From positions 62,302,861-62,366,860 of the forward strand of contig OY970828.1 of the NCBI GenBank assembly GCA_963853835.1: a stretch of DNA of 64,000 nucleotides, given 5' to 3'. Each line of letters opens with the position of its first letter. Position 1 is the first letter of the stretch. This DNA is from Calendula officinalis. Lineage: Eukaryota > Streptophyta > Magnoliopsida > Asterales > Asteraceae. A program made the translations under genes and the position numbers. The notes under the pieces were generated by a model. That model did not search any database and was not told where the DNA came from. It saw nothing but the letters and a program-made list of their open reading frames with translations. Below are positions 23,366 through 34,800 of the stretch, in pieces.

Positions 23366-23675
23366 GCCAAATATTTACGTTGATTTCCCTTCTGTTGCTT
23401 CTCATTACCAATATCATTGGCATGGTGATGTCAATTATTACACCTTCGATATATCGGTTGCTTATGCTCGAAATAATAGGTTATTTGCAAGTTTGTAAAT
23501 TTTCTTATCCCACATTGGCTTTACTGGAGGATGGATGAATGGCAAAAACACATACGCGGAGCTAGGCTTGGTCGTATAAACCTTGGGGTTACAGACTGAG
23601 ACTTGCAATACATAGAGCGATTAAAAATCTTAAAAGACTAGAATCAATTTATATGCAGTTTATTTCCATCAAGAT

Positions 23676-24153
23676 TAGGGATGCAAATTTGACCCGCGGG
23701 TTCGGGTACCCGCGGGTGCCCGAGTTGTACGGGGCGGGTATTACCCGTCTAAATGGGTAACGGGTCGGGGATGGGTTTAAATTTCATACCCGAGAGCGGG
23801 TTCGGGTCGGGTACGGATTTTATAATACCCGCACCGTTTATACCCGACCCGAATATATATATTAATGTGTAATTTTTTTTAATATAGGTTTAGCCCACTA
23901 GTCACTACCCAAACTTAGCCAAACTCTTAATATCTTTTTAGCCCAATCTAATAATGGTTAAAATCTGGCCCGTCTCCCGTTAGTCTATTATATATTGAAC
24001 GAAATACGCATGAACGAACTAAGAGTATTGAATGTTTTAGCTATTTTGTTTAATTTTTTTATTGAACGGGTACCCGTCGGGTTCCCCGTACCCGTCGGGT
24101 ACGGGTACGGGTTTTGCAATACCCGCTATTACCCGTACCCGTTTGCATCTCTA
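23676..24153. mobile_element. hAT-like MITE with GGGTACCCG interior (478 bp)
   Basis: Termini TAGGGATGCAAA and TTTGCATCTCTA, flanked by a perfect 8-bp duplication ATCAAGAT (23668-23675, 24154-24161). The interior next to both ends is built of CGGGTACCCG and CCCGACCCG words. The 8-bp duplication and the TAGGG.TG ends indicate the hAT superfamily. No transposase. Confidence 0.88.
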
Positions 24154-24502
24154 ATCAAGATCCAGGTTGGTCCTTTTTATTTGTTTGTTTTGATTGTTTG
24201 AGTACATTATCACACAATATACATATAACAACGTCTCATGTGGCCAAAAAAAAAACTTTATTGACACTTATAGCATTGTATCGGTATAAGAAAAGGTTGA
24301 TCCTACTTGAAAAGATGCTAATGAGAAATCTAATTTATGTACCTAAATAGAGTAGATAGCAAAATTGCAAGTTGGGGGGTTGTTTGTTGTTTGTCAGACA
24401 ACAAAAACGCACTAAAATAAATTAAAAAACTTTTAGAAATAATTGGACTTCTAAGCCACCATATATACGATTTGTAGATATATATGATTTGTAAAAAAGG
24501 GT

Positions 24503-24626
24503 GATTTTTATACCACATCTTTTAATGTCCATACCACAATAAATACTTTATATATTTGTACAGGCTGCAGTAATATTTGTATGTTGTGGTGTAGACATAC
24601 AAAAATGTGGTACCAAAATTAATTCC
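24503..24626. mobile_element. MITE, ACCACAACTTTT family
   Basis: TTTTATACCACATCTTTTAA at the left and, inverted, AATTTTGGTACCACATTTTT at the right, with TTGTACAG in the centre. Confidence 0.5.
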
Positions 24627-24744
24627 CTTTATAAAATAACAGAATATTGATAACAAGAAAATAGTTCACTGATTTTGAAGATTTGCCATTTATACTGCTA
24701 GGTTAGCTCTTTAGTCCGAGAGCGCTGGGAGAAAGAGGAGTCAT

Positions 24745-25496
24745 TTGCATAAATAATGTTATATCCTCTAAGATTGCACAATTAATGTTGTTTTTTAACC
24801 TTTTGCAAAAATAATGCTAAAGGGAAATGGCATACCCGGTTTGAACCATATGGCGACACGTGGCGCAAAAAAGGGTACCCCATACCCAGTTTGTTTTTTG
24901 ACTGAAAAGGGGACCCCATTCCCGGTTTGAAGTCTGACCCGGGGTACCCCATACATGGTTTGAACTTGTTCAATATATAAAGGAAGTCAAGATCACCAAT
25001 AAATCACACCCTCCCTACAATTTTTTTGTGTCATACCCCTTTTCTTTTAAAATAAATTATAAAAATAAAAGCTCAACTAAAAGGAATCTCGAAGTTGAAG
25101 TTTAATGTTTAATGCTTTTTGTCTTCGCCACATCGTAATAAAAATACTATTTTGAGCTTTTATTTTTATAATTTATTTTAAAAGAAAATGGGGTGTGACA
25201 CAAAAAGATTATAGGGAGGGTTTTATTTATTTGTGATCTTGACTTCCTTTATACACAGCAGAACAAGTTCAAACCGGATATGGGGTACCCCGGGTCAGAC
25301 TTCAAACCGGGAACGGGGTCCACCTTTTCAGTCAAAAAGCAAACCGTGTATGGGGTGCCCTTTTTGCGCCACGTGTCGCCATGTGGTTCAAACCGGGTAT
25401 GTCATACCCCTTTAGCATTATTTTTGCAAAAACTTGAAAAACAGCATTAGTTGTACAATTTTGAAAGATACAACATTATTTATGTAAATGGCTTAA
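24745..25496. mobile_element. Large fold-back element (752 bp) with 11-bp direct repeat
   Basis: The left arm (to about 25075) and right arm (from about 25150) are inverted copies, roughly 85-90% alike by eye, around a loop of about 70 bp. Shared words include GGCGACACGTGGCGCAAAA and TCTGACCCGGGGTACCCCAT. A perfect 11-bp direct repeat AGAGGAGTCAT flanks it (24734-24744, 25497-25507), near Mutator-type target lengths. The extreme ends are not fully symmetrical: the right arm has about 7 extra bases. Confidence 0.8.
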
Positions 25497-25641
25497 AGAG
25501 GAGTCATATGTGTTAGATCAGTTCTCTTTCACTAACGCTAATTCGGGAAACTACATATAATATTTTACATAGTATATATTTATATATATTGAAAAACAAT
25601 AAATTCACATAAATGAAATCGTATAATCATGTATATTGGAG

Positions 25642-26358
25642 TAGGGGTGAGCATAACAGGGTACCCGCTGGTTCCGACTGGAACTGGAACCGCAGGTTAC
25701 TAAGATATAAGAACCGGAACCAGAACCTGGAAGACAAGTTCCTAAATTTTCGGAACCGGAACCACTGGTTCCAGGGCAGGTTCCGGTTACCCTGTATCTA
25801 AATTCAAAAAAAAATTAACATTACTTACTAAATAAATAAGACAGTAAATCACACAAACTAACGATTACAAATACCGTTTAACGATTTTAAATATAGTTTG
25901 ACGATTACAAATATTGTTCAGAATAGAAATAAGTGAATAAGAATGACATGAACATAGTAAATGTGTGATTCGAAAGTCAGTCACAAAGATACGACCTCAG
26001 AACGAGTAAATGTTTCACCCAAGTTCTGACTCAATTATAACGAATAAGGTCAATTTTATATTTTTATTTGGACTAGTATTTTACATTTAGATAAAATCAT
26101 AAATCTGTTTAATTTAATCATGTATAATATATTATATATTATACATTTTAGTAAAAATATACCGTAAAACCTTTACGTCGGTTCCAGGTTATCCATCGGT
26201 TTCAGGTTCCTTAATTTTGAGAACCGGAACCTCTTAGGGCGGTTCCATGATTTTGGGATCCGGAACCGGAACCTTCTAGTAGGTTCCTGGTTCGGAACCT
26301 CGGTTCCAAGACGGTTCCGGTTCCGATTCCGGTTACCCTCTTTTTCTGATCACCCCTA
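25642..26358. mobile_element. hAT-like MITE with GGAACC interior (717 bp)
   Basis: Termini TAGGGGTGAGCAT and TGATCACCCCTA, flanked by a perfect 8-bp duplication TATTGGAG (25634-25641, 26359-26366). Both ends are filled with GGTTCC/GGAACC words; the middle is AT-rich. No coding. Confidence 0.88.
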
Positions 26359-26366
26359 TATTGGAG

Positions 26367-27233
26367 GACCCGTTAGTGGAAGAAAATAACCCCGCTGTAG
26401 GATTTTGGCGCCGCCATATCACTCTTTCAAAGGCATGATATATAGCAGTTGTGATCACCCCACCCGCCTTTTCGCGACGAGAAAAGGGTGCTGGGGATTT
26501 GGTGTGTGTGGGTCCGAAATTTAGTGTGATTGGTAAGTGTCATGAGTATGTACATTAATTGGTTTTCAATGCGATGCTAATGTTGTATTGATAACACAAT
26601 AATATCAAGGGTCATTTCTTAATATAAGTTTTCCTAGAAAAAAATTGTATTTTCAGTTCTTCTTAAAAAATATTGTGCGATCGTGTTACTCCACTAGAAC
26701 GTTGTCATGTGTCCGAGTTAGTGTTGCTTAACCTTGTTACTAATGCTCGTAAGTACTGCACAACCTTATTACTATTGCTCTCAACCTTGTTACTACTGTT
26801 CGTTAATATTGTTCAACCTTGTTACTACTGTTCGTTAGTACTGCTCAACACTTAGTGCTGCTCCAGTTAGTGCTACTTAAAGTTACTGATACTCTATGAA
26901 GTCTCCCAATCGCACATGTATGTTGGGAAGATTGAAGTATATCAGTCTTAAATGAGAATTGAATCAGTCGCACGGTCTAAATTAGTAATTAATTATAAAA
27001 TCAAATCATGAGTCCTTTTTCTCTTGGCTCTAGAGTAGATACAACAAGTCTCAGCAAAGGTATTATCTAACTTTAGTTTGTAACTTCAAATGATAATAAG
27101 ATTTACATTACAAACTTATTAATGACAATAACTAGATATAGTTACAAAAGAATGTGTTGTCATTTGAAAGGACCTCAAAAATAAAAAAGTATCAAACTTT
27201 CATTCCATTTTAAGCCCACGTGTTATGCATTTG
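26367..27233. other. Intergenic with a degenerate minisatellite
   Basis: At 26700-26880 words of the form CAACCTTGTTACTACTGTTC repeat several times with variation. Otherwise nothing recognisable. Confidence 0.5.
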
Positions 27234-27236
27234 TTA

Positions 27237-27855
27237 GGCCATTTGGTATGGGCGTTGTCGTGGTGCTGAGGTGGCCGCAGGCCACGGCGTGGGGGAGTTA
27301 ACGAACACCGCCCCCTACACGGCGTGGGGGGGGGGGGGGTGGTGGTGGAAGGGCGTGGGCACGGGAACGGCTTGCAACTGTGTGGCGAGGGATTTTTTTG
27401 ACCGTTGGGAGCGTAGGGAATGAGGATGACCGAGAAAACGAAATGGAAAAGAAGAAAAAACGCATCTGCCGGAGAAACGATTGCCGGAGAAGTGTGCACC
27501 AGAGAAAATGAAGATGATGGCTGAATATAAAACCCTAAATTTTTTAATTGGCCAAGCCTTTTTAATAAATGATTTTTTTGTTCATGGGCCAGGCTTTTTG
27601 TTGAACCCGTTTTTCAAAAGTTTAATACATGAAATGTTGATCTGTTTAAAAATTTGTGTAGTATATATTAAAATGAAATAAAAATAAATAAAAAATAAAT
27701 TATGAGATGGAAATAAAAATGGTGTGGTGTGGTGTGGTGGGTATTTCCTGGATAAAGTTGTGTGGTGTGATGTGGTGTGATATGGTGTGGTTGCTGAGGT
27801 GGCAGATGATGAGACAGAAAATTTGGTGTTATGGTGGTGCCCATACCCCATAACC
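27237..27855. mobile_element. Probable Harbinger-like MITE (619 bp)
   Basis: Ends GGCCATTTGGTATGGGCG and TGCCCATACCCCATAACC are imperfect inverted repeats, each flanked by TTA (27234-27236, 27856-27858). The interior has a G14 run (27327-27340) and GTGGTG words. The TTA target is typical of PIF/Harbinger elements; three bases alone are weak evidence. Confidence 0.5.
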
Positions 27856-27858
27856 TTA

Positions 27859-28795
27859 ATACGTATTATTTTGAACATCTAATACATACCCGTTAAATTT
27901 ATATTGTTTTTATCCATAACAAGATTTGATCCATAATTTTGTGAAACACCTAAACAATAGATACCATTAGGTAATAAGATCTTTGGTGTTTATTGGTGTG
28001 TGTTATTATATGTTGTATGAGTAGGTTGAAAGGTGGTTATTAGTATGTGTTACTATACGGTGTAAGCAGGTTAAAAGGGGTAAAGAGTAAGCCAAATGGG
28101 TGTCTCAGCCGGCCATTCGTTTGTCCATTTTGTAGACATTGGAATTTAGTTTTAACTAAAACAACAGAAATCCTTTAATTAATTCAACAAAATTTGTTTT
28201 ACTCTTTGATTGATTGCTACGTCTCATTCCATTATTCCAATTTTACGTGAAATACATCATATTTGTTTGCTAGTGTTGTGTAATTCCACAATGAAAGACA
28301 AATGGGTAGCCCTCTTGCACAAGGACAAAATGAATTATAAGTGTATGTGTTTTTTATTTATTTTTTACCCTTTTAACCAGATTTCTATAAAAATTAATAC
28401 CAATTTTATTAATAAAATTAACGAATGTGATTATAAGTTATAACAAAAAGAAACATAGCATGTAAAATCAAGAAGTAAAAAAAGAGTTTTGTTGAGTATC
28501 GTGATTTAACAAGATTCTCTTAAAATAGATTTTTGTCGTCTATTTCTCATGATACAACAACCGAGTAGTATTGTGCCCGAACAATTTACCAAGATTTTTT
28601 ACCAAGATTTTATTAAGCTTACGAACTAGAGAGAATTGTTGTGAAAGTTTATATGTCGTGGTGTGTTTCATTGTATTTAAAACTAGTTTAAATCTCGTGA
28701 AAAATCATAGGTTGTCAGTTTTTTTTATTCTAAGTGATTAAAATAGAATACAAAAATACTTTTATAAAGGCGTGTGCTAGGAAGTCCATCAATAT
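27859..28795. other. Intergenic, no gene seen
   Basis: AT-rich sequence with only short chance ORFs. I see no repeat or motif that I can name. Confidence 0.4.
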
Positions 28796-28799
28796 AACA

Positions 28800-29485
28800 A
28801 AGTCTCAAAAGACAAATTTTAGTCTATAGATAAAAAAAAAGTCAAACGGTCAAGATCAATCCATTAACCACTACCATCATCAAATCACATGTGATTGAAT
28901 ACACAACCACCGCCGCCGGCCACCACCACAATCGTCGGCCACTACCACCGCCGATCACCTCCGGCCGCCGTCTCTGACCGCCGCCGCTGTCGACCGCCGC
29001 CGTCGACCGCCGCCGCAATCACATGTGATGGATACACAATCACATGTGATTGAAAGCGGTCGGCGGTGGCGGTGGGTTGCCGGCGCTGGAGATGGTGGCC
29101 GAAAAAAGTTGGCGGTGGTGGTGGTAGTCGGCAGTGTGCAATAACATGTGATTTAATGCACAATCACATGTAACTGAAAGCGACCAGAATTGACGGGGTG
29201 TTGCTGGAGGTGGTGACAATGGCCGACGGCGGTGGCGGTCGATAGTGGCAGTGGGCGGTGGACAGTGGTAGTGGGGGGTGGTGGTGGTTTGGAGGTTGAT
29301 CTTGACCATTTGATTTAGAGAATTGATATTCATACCACAAAAATTATTTCCTACACCACACTGTACAGATTTTAAAACAGACTGTACAACTATACTAAAG
29401 CACAAATATGATATAGGAATTAATTTGTTTGGTTGAAATATCACTTCCTTTTGATTAAAGGCTAAAATTTGTCTTTTAAGACTTT
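28800..29485. repeat. Nested inverted repeats around CCG-rich filler
   Basis: Outer arms AAGTCTCAAAAGACAAATTT (28801) and the inverse near 29460-29485. Inner arms TCAAACGGTCAAGATCAAT (28843) and the inverse GGTTGATCTTGACCATTTGA ending 29313. Between them are CCACCGCCG-type trinucleotides and four TCACATGTGA words. A small ACCACA-family MITE sits between inner and outer right arms (29331-29424). ORFs here (up to 134 codons) are Pro/Thr low-complexity. Confidence 0.6.
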
Positions 29486-29489
29486 ACAA

Positions 29490-30271
29490 AAGAAATGTAT
29501 TATTTGAACATTTCTCAATTTTTATAATCTAACAAAATTGTTTTGAAGTTTTATGGGCTATTTTTTTTACCGTACGCGGATTAATTGTTGTACGAAATAA
29601 TTTCGATTCGGCAGGAACAAAGTAGGGCCTAACCTACATATTTGATTCACGGGCTAGAAAATACAAATGATTAGATTTATGTATTTCGGCCCAAATCCGG
29701 AAGCCCAATTTACGTTTTACAGGTTTTTGTCTTTTCCATTTGAACGTCTGAAACGACAAATGTAATCTGACGATTGCCTACGAATAGACCAAATGAGTCA
29801 AATTGTTATTCGCTATTCCCGTTAAACTAAAATCGCCGGAATCCTTCACCGACGCAGGGTTCACCTACGGTGTTCGAGTATTTATATAATTCCTTCAAAA
29901 AATATATATGCTATAAATATATGCTACTTCTAACGGCTCCCATAAATTTAATAAAAAATATGCTATAAATTTAAATTTTAAAACCGAGTTAGCACCTGCA
30001 GGGACACTCAGAAGCCCGAGTTTGATAATTTCACGGGTCAGAAGTCAGTATAGATTCAATTGGTAGCAAAATCGTAATCTTCACATACACTATATATACA
30101 CCTTGTTTGAAGAAAACGAAAAAAAGCAAATCAATCAACCATGTGCAGGTACAAGTAGCAAGCACAAGGAGAAGACGAACATGTGAAACTGTTTGAGTAT
30201 CGAGTAGAGTCTGTCTCTTTGGACTTGGTTTTCAAACTTCTATTTAATATTTCCGCATGAGTCACTACAAT
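29490..30271. other. Intergenic, no gene seen
   Basis: No coding frame or repeat recognised. A tract at 29640-29860 is richer in GC than its surroundings but has no open frame of note. Confidence 0.4.
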
Positions 30272-30281
30272 TAATGTTTTT

Positions 30282-30401
30282 TTTTTTTTTGAACGGCAAT
30301 CTAATCTACTCCTAATTCCACATATGTCCACTATGGGACTTGAACCCTCAACCTCAAAGTTGGGGGCAAACACCTTTACCACTAGGCCATTGACCCTTTG
30401 G
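30282..30401 (-). mobile_element. tRNA-derived SINE (120 bp) with 10-bp target duplication
   Basis: On the minus strand it starts with a tRNA-like head: A box TGGCCTAGTGG (plus 30379-30389) and B box GGTTCAAGTCCC (plus 30335-30346), an RNA polymerase III promoter. It ends in poly(A) (plus-strand T run to 30290). A direct repeat TAATGTTTTT flanks it (30272-30281, 30402-30411). Confidence 0.85.
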
Positions 30402-30577
30402 TAATGTTTTTGAGATTGAGTATTAATAATTGGGACGAGTTTTATTATTAAAATGATTAAATGAGATATTTAAAAAAATTTAATTTGTCGTAAATTTTGT
30501 GTTGCAGATTCGTGTAATTTCCTTTAGCTAAATATTTGGATTTATACGCGATATTTTTCGTTGATCATTAGAACATA

Positions 30578-30871
30578 CTTCCTCTGTTTCAAAATAAGTG
30601 TTACACTTTTAAGTGCACGTTTTTTAAGGCAAAATAAGGTAATGAAATTTAATGAAATTAATTTGGATAGTTAGTAAATGATGGGTCCCACATAGGTGTG
30701 CACAAAACCGGTTTGTTGACCAAATAAGGCAAGTTTCCACTTTATTATATGAGCTAGTTAATCCGTGTGGGTCTCACTACTTTTTGTCAAACAAGGTAAG
30801 TTTTCAAAGTATATCATTTATTTTGAAACACCCAAAACAGAAAATGTATTATTTATTTTGAAACGGGAAAG
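30578..30871. mobile_element. Stowaway-type MITE (294 bp)
   Basis: Ends CTTCCTCTGTTTCAAAATAA and TTATTTTGAAACGGGAAAG are inverted and flanked by TA (30576-30577, 30872-30873). Same superfamily as 16261-16571. Confidence 0.85.
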
Positions 30872-31044
30872 TATTTTAGTTAGTTATTTAGATAGATCTA
30901 TACAAGTAAAATCTCGGATGCCGGGTAGGGAATGGTAAAGATAATCAAAAGTGATGTTTGGTTTCCTTTAATCTTATTATTATTGATTACCCTAAAACAT
31001 TTCCCCAACAAATTAGGGGTAGTGGAATTTCATTATCACGTATA

Positions 31045-31145
31045 TACACACACCCACACACACATGCATACACAGACAAACACAAACACGCATTGCGCAC
31101 ATATACATATACATACGTACACACGCGTACACGCAAACGCATAGC
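31045..31145. repeat. CA-rich low-complexity tract
   Basis: Imperfect ACACAC/ATACATAC repeats. Two overlapping plus-strand ORFs (THTHTH-type) are artefacts of it. Confidence 0.9.
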
Positions 31146-31864
31146 ATATGCATAGTATTACTTGTACTACAGGTTCATAAAGAATGTGATACGTAAATTA
31201 ATTCTTTTTTAAAAATACATAAAATGAGTTCGTGAGGCCAGCCTAATTATATCACCTCTTTCTTTATATCAAATAAACACAATAGAAATAACCAACAGGT
31301 AAGTATAACTAAAATGATCTTCAAGAGTTCATAGCAGCCTTTCCTTTAGATAAATATTTACCAGATGATCATGTAAAGAATCGAAAACCGCCACGGAAAC
31401 GCTTAGGTGACATACATCAAGAGAAGAAGTCGGACACCCCCGAGAAGCCACAAGAATACACTTTTAATAGAGGAACAAAAGCTAAATTCTACAAATCGAT
31501 ATGATATTGAAGAGAATCATCTCTATGAAGCACAATCTACTCTTAAATATATATAATACAAGTTGTTAAGCAGCCATATATGCTCATAACACAACATAAG
31601 ACAACACAACACAAACACATAACTATCAATCGACAAGCCCTTTCTTCCCGTAACTTTTCAAACGGTTACTAAACAACAAATACAAAAAAACAAACCATGA
31701 CTTGATTCTTCCACCACCGTAACTTTTCACGTACACTTACTATTTGCGTCAGATGTAAACCCGAGGGTTAAATTCATCCAAACGTAACGTACTTTGTTCA
31801 TTTTAGATTTGTACTCATGGGTCCTAAAAATAAACATTTTTTAAAAGTAGGTTTATTTAATAAA

Positions 31865-34800
31865 CTAATCTTTTGTAACCCACCTACGCCCACGAATATG
31901 ATACCCACCATATATTTGATCACCACTACTACTCTCACCACCGCTTTCGGCACTTGTATATCCTGATTTTTTACGGTGCCTTTTTTTCTTGGTGGGCCCA
32001 CTTCCACTGTCACTAAAACTTCCATTCAAAAGGGGGTCATCGATGCCACGTATTACTCTTTTTGTCGGTGACGTTTTGTTGATACAGCTGTCGTCTTTGG
32101 TTTTCCGGTTTATGTTTTGAGAGATTTTGTGTAGCTTTTCATTGAATCTTGTGAACCCTTTTTCCACGGGTTCTACCGCTTGGTTCATTGTGAACCTTAA
32201 ATCATTAACGATCTGCATGTATAAAGGAGTAATAACACTATTCAATCAAATTATAAATAGAAATAAGCAGTGTTGTAAATAAATATCACCTACGCCGGCC
32301 AACCTAGTAATCAGTTCAAATCGGTCAAAGTTAAAACTTAAAAGAAAAAAAAAATCAATTTAAGGGTTTTTATTGCTTAATTTAGTTATTTTGTTAAGGA
32401 CTTAAGGATTTATTTTAAACACCGTTAACGTTTTTGCATGGTTATTGACTAGTTAGTTATTTTGTTAGGATATTGCTAATATTTATTTACACAAATGGTC
32501 CTTTAGGTTTGTACCATATTACATATTTAGTCCTTTGGTTTCATAAAATACACTGGTAGTCCTTATTTCTAAAACTCTTGACACGTTTGGTCATTTACCT
32601 AAATATATGTTAATTTTTCCGTCAATGACCAAATATGTAATATGGTACAAACCTAAAGGACCATTTGTGTAATTTGCTCATCAAATTATAAATAATTCAA
32701 AAATTAGGAGATAGAAAACTTACGTATTCACCACCGCCAACAAAAACATCACGAACACTTTCTCGAATTGCGGTTTTATTTCTGACATCATTTTCCGGTT
32801 GTGGAAGACGTAACTTTGTAGGGCGTTCGCTATCTCTAACTTCATCAGGGTCAACAGGGCAGTCAACGGAAGCATAATCTCCAAGAACAGAAACATTTCC
32901 CTTAAATAAATCTCCCATTAATTCATATGGTTTTGATGGGAACACGTAAAGGTGAACCACAGAAGCTATACCCATCTGTCCTGGATTAATACAAACATAT
33001 CTTAAGTTTGAATAAAATTTAATTATAATAGTGCTTTATATGAAAATGTGAATTTGAAACTTTTCAGGGGGCATTGATGTTACAAGTTTCAAAATTGGGG
33101 GCTATCCGTCTAATAAAGAGAGTCAAGGGACGAGATCTGTAATTTCATACGGACCACATATGTAATTCACTACTGTATAAATTGAGAGAAGCAACTAACC
33201 AAACAGAATATGATTAGGTATAAGTGTATAACTACCATGTTTAATGTTAATTACTTGAATCGCCAAATAATAAAGGAACCGCAACTTTTCAGGATATTTC
33301 ATTTGTGGAGTAAATTACACAAATGGTCCTTTAGGTTTGTACCATATTACATATTTAGTCTTTTAGTTTCATAAATTACCATTTGAGGTATTCAACTTTT
33401 TTTTTTGTCCATTAAAGGTATTTTCTCGACCAAAATGAGGATCACCAATTTTAAAAAAAAAAATTAAATTCATTTTGGTCAAAAAAAAGTCCCCAATTTG
33501 GTTATAAATGTGACCAAAAACTTTCGGTTTTGTTTTTTTTTTTGTTGCTTATTGATATGTATGAATACATAAATATTAAAAAAAATTACCTCAATGCAGA
33601 TAATGAAATCTTGTATGCTTGATTTGAATTGTAAAGCTTGAGCAATTGGGCTTCTCACCAACCCAAAAGTATACAAAAGAGCAATAGCAACACCTTGCCA
33701 CCAAGTCAAAAACACAATTGACTTAAATGTTAAAAATTTGGCAAGTGGGTGAATATGTGCCAGCTCATCAGCCGTTATTTCATAAAACATAACTAAGCAA
33801 TACAGAGCCCATGATTGGCTGAAATTTAAAACAACTGCCATGTAAGGGTACCTACATATTTACACAAAAAAAAAAAAGGAATGTTAGAGAATTATTATTT
33901 ATTGTTTATAATTTATTTGGTAAGTTGAAGCAAAAAGAATATGATATTTATCCTTCTTCATGTTGTTATTTGTTTTCGATAAAACACAAACAATTGACTG
34001 TTGATGCATATACATAAATAAATATTGTTCCCGTATAGAAATTAGGACACGTTTTTTCCATTTTGCACCACCAAATAACCACTTTTTTTAGAGGAAAAAA
34101 ATAACGATTTTTCTAACTTCTTTTCCAAAATTTCCTAGTATTTTATTCGACTTTTTGTAATTTTTTTATTATTAGAGATGTATAAAATAATAACTGGAGT
34201 TGCCAAGATTTGAGACCAAGACCTCGTGGTTAACCATCAAGCTAGAATATTTTATTGGTTGTTCCCTCACGAAAAAATAAATAAATAGATTAAAAAAAAG
34301 GGTTTAATTTTTTTTTAAATGCATAAAAAATTGTAAATTAATCTATGGAGAGGTAGTTCATAAAATTCAAGGGTTGGTTATCGATTAATGTACAAGTTTC
34401 TGATGCATGTCTTAACATTTTAACGACAACCCTTAGAGCTGTTGTTATCATTTCCATATAAAAAATATGAAATCAGAAAGAAGAAAAAAAAAAGAAAAAC
34501 AAAGGAAAAGAGATTTTTTTTTTAAATCACATATGGATCAATATGGTGAAATAAACACAAGATCATAATATCTTACCCACAGCCCCATTTGAAATCTCCT
34601 TCACAATACACATCAAAAGCTTCTAGAACCACTGCTACAACTGCTGTAATCGTCTTTATAATCATCTGAGAAAAACAAAGTGTAAATTACATAAATCGTC
34701 CCTGTAGTTTCTTTTATTGCACGGGTAGTCCCTGATTTTGAAGGTGGGTTATATAAAGAATGAGAAAACTTACATACTGTACAATTCCAATTTTGATGAT

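Noticed and set aside
27200..27499. 99-codon proline-rich ORF
   Set aside because: It runs through a G14 tract and GTGGTG words of a MITE; composition alone explains the open frame.
29040..29444. 134-codon minus-strand ORF with Pro/Thr/His repeats
   Set aside because: It is a translation of CCG/CCA trinucleotide repeats between inverted repeats.
30932..31155. Two overlapping ORFs with THTHTH repeats
   Set aside because: They come from the CA-rich tract at 31045-31145.
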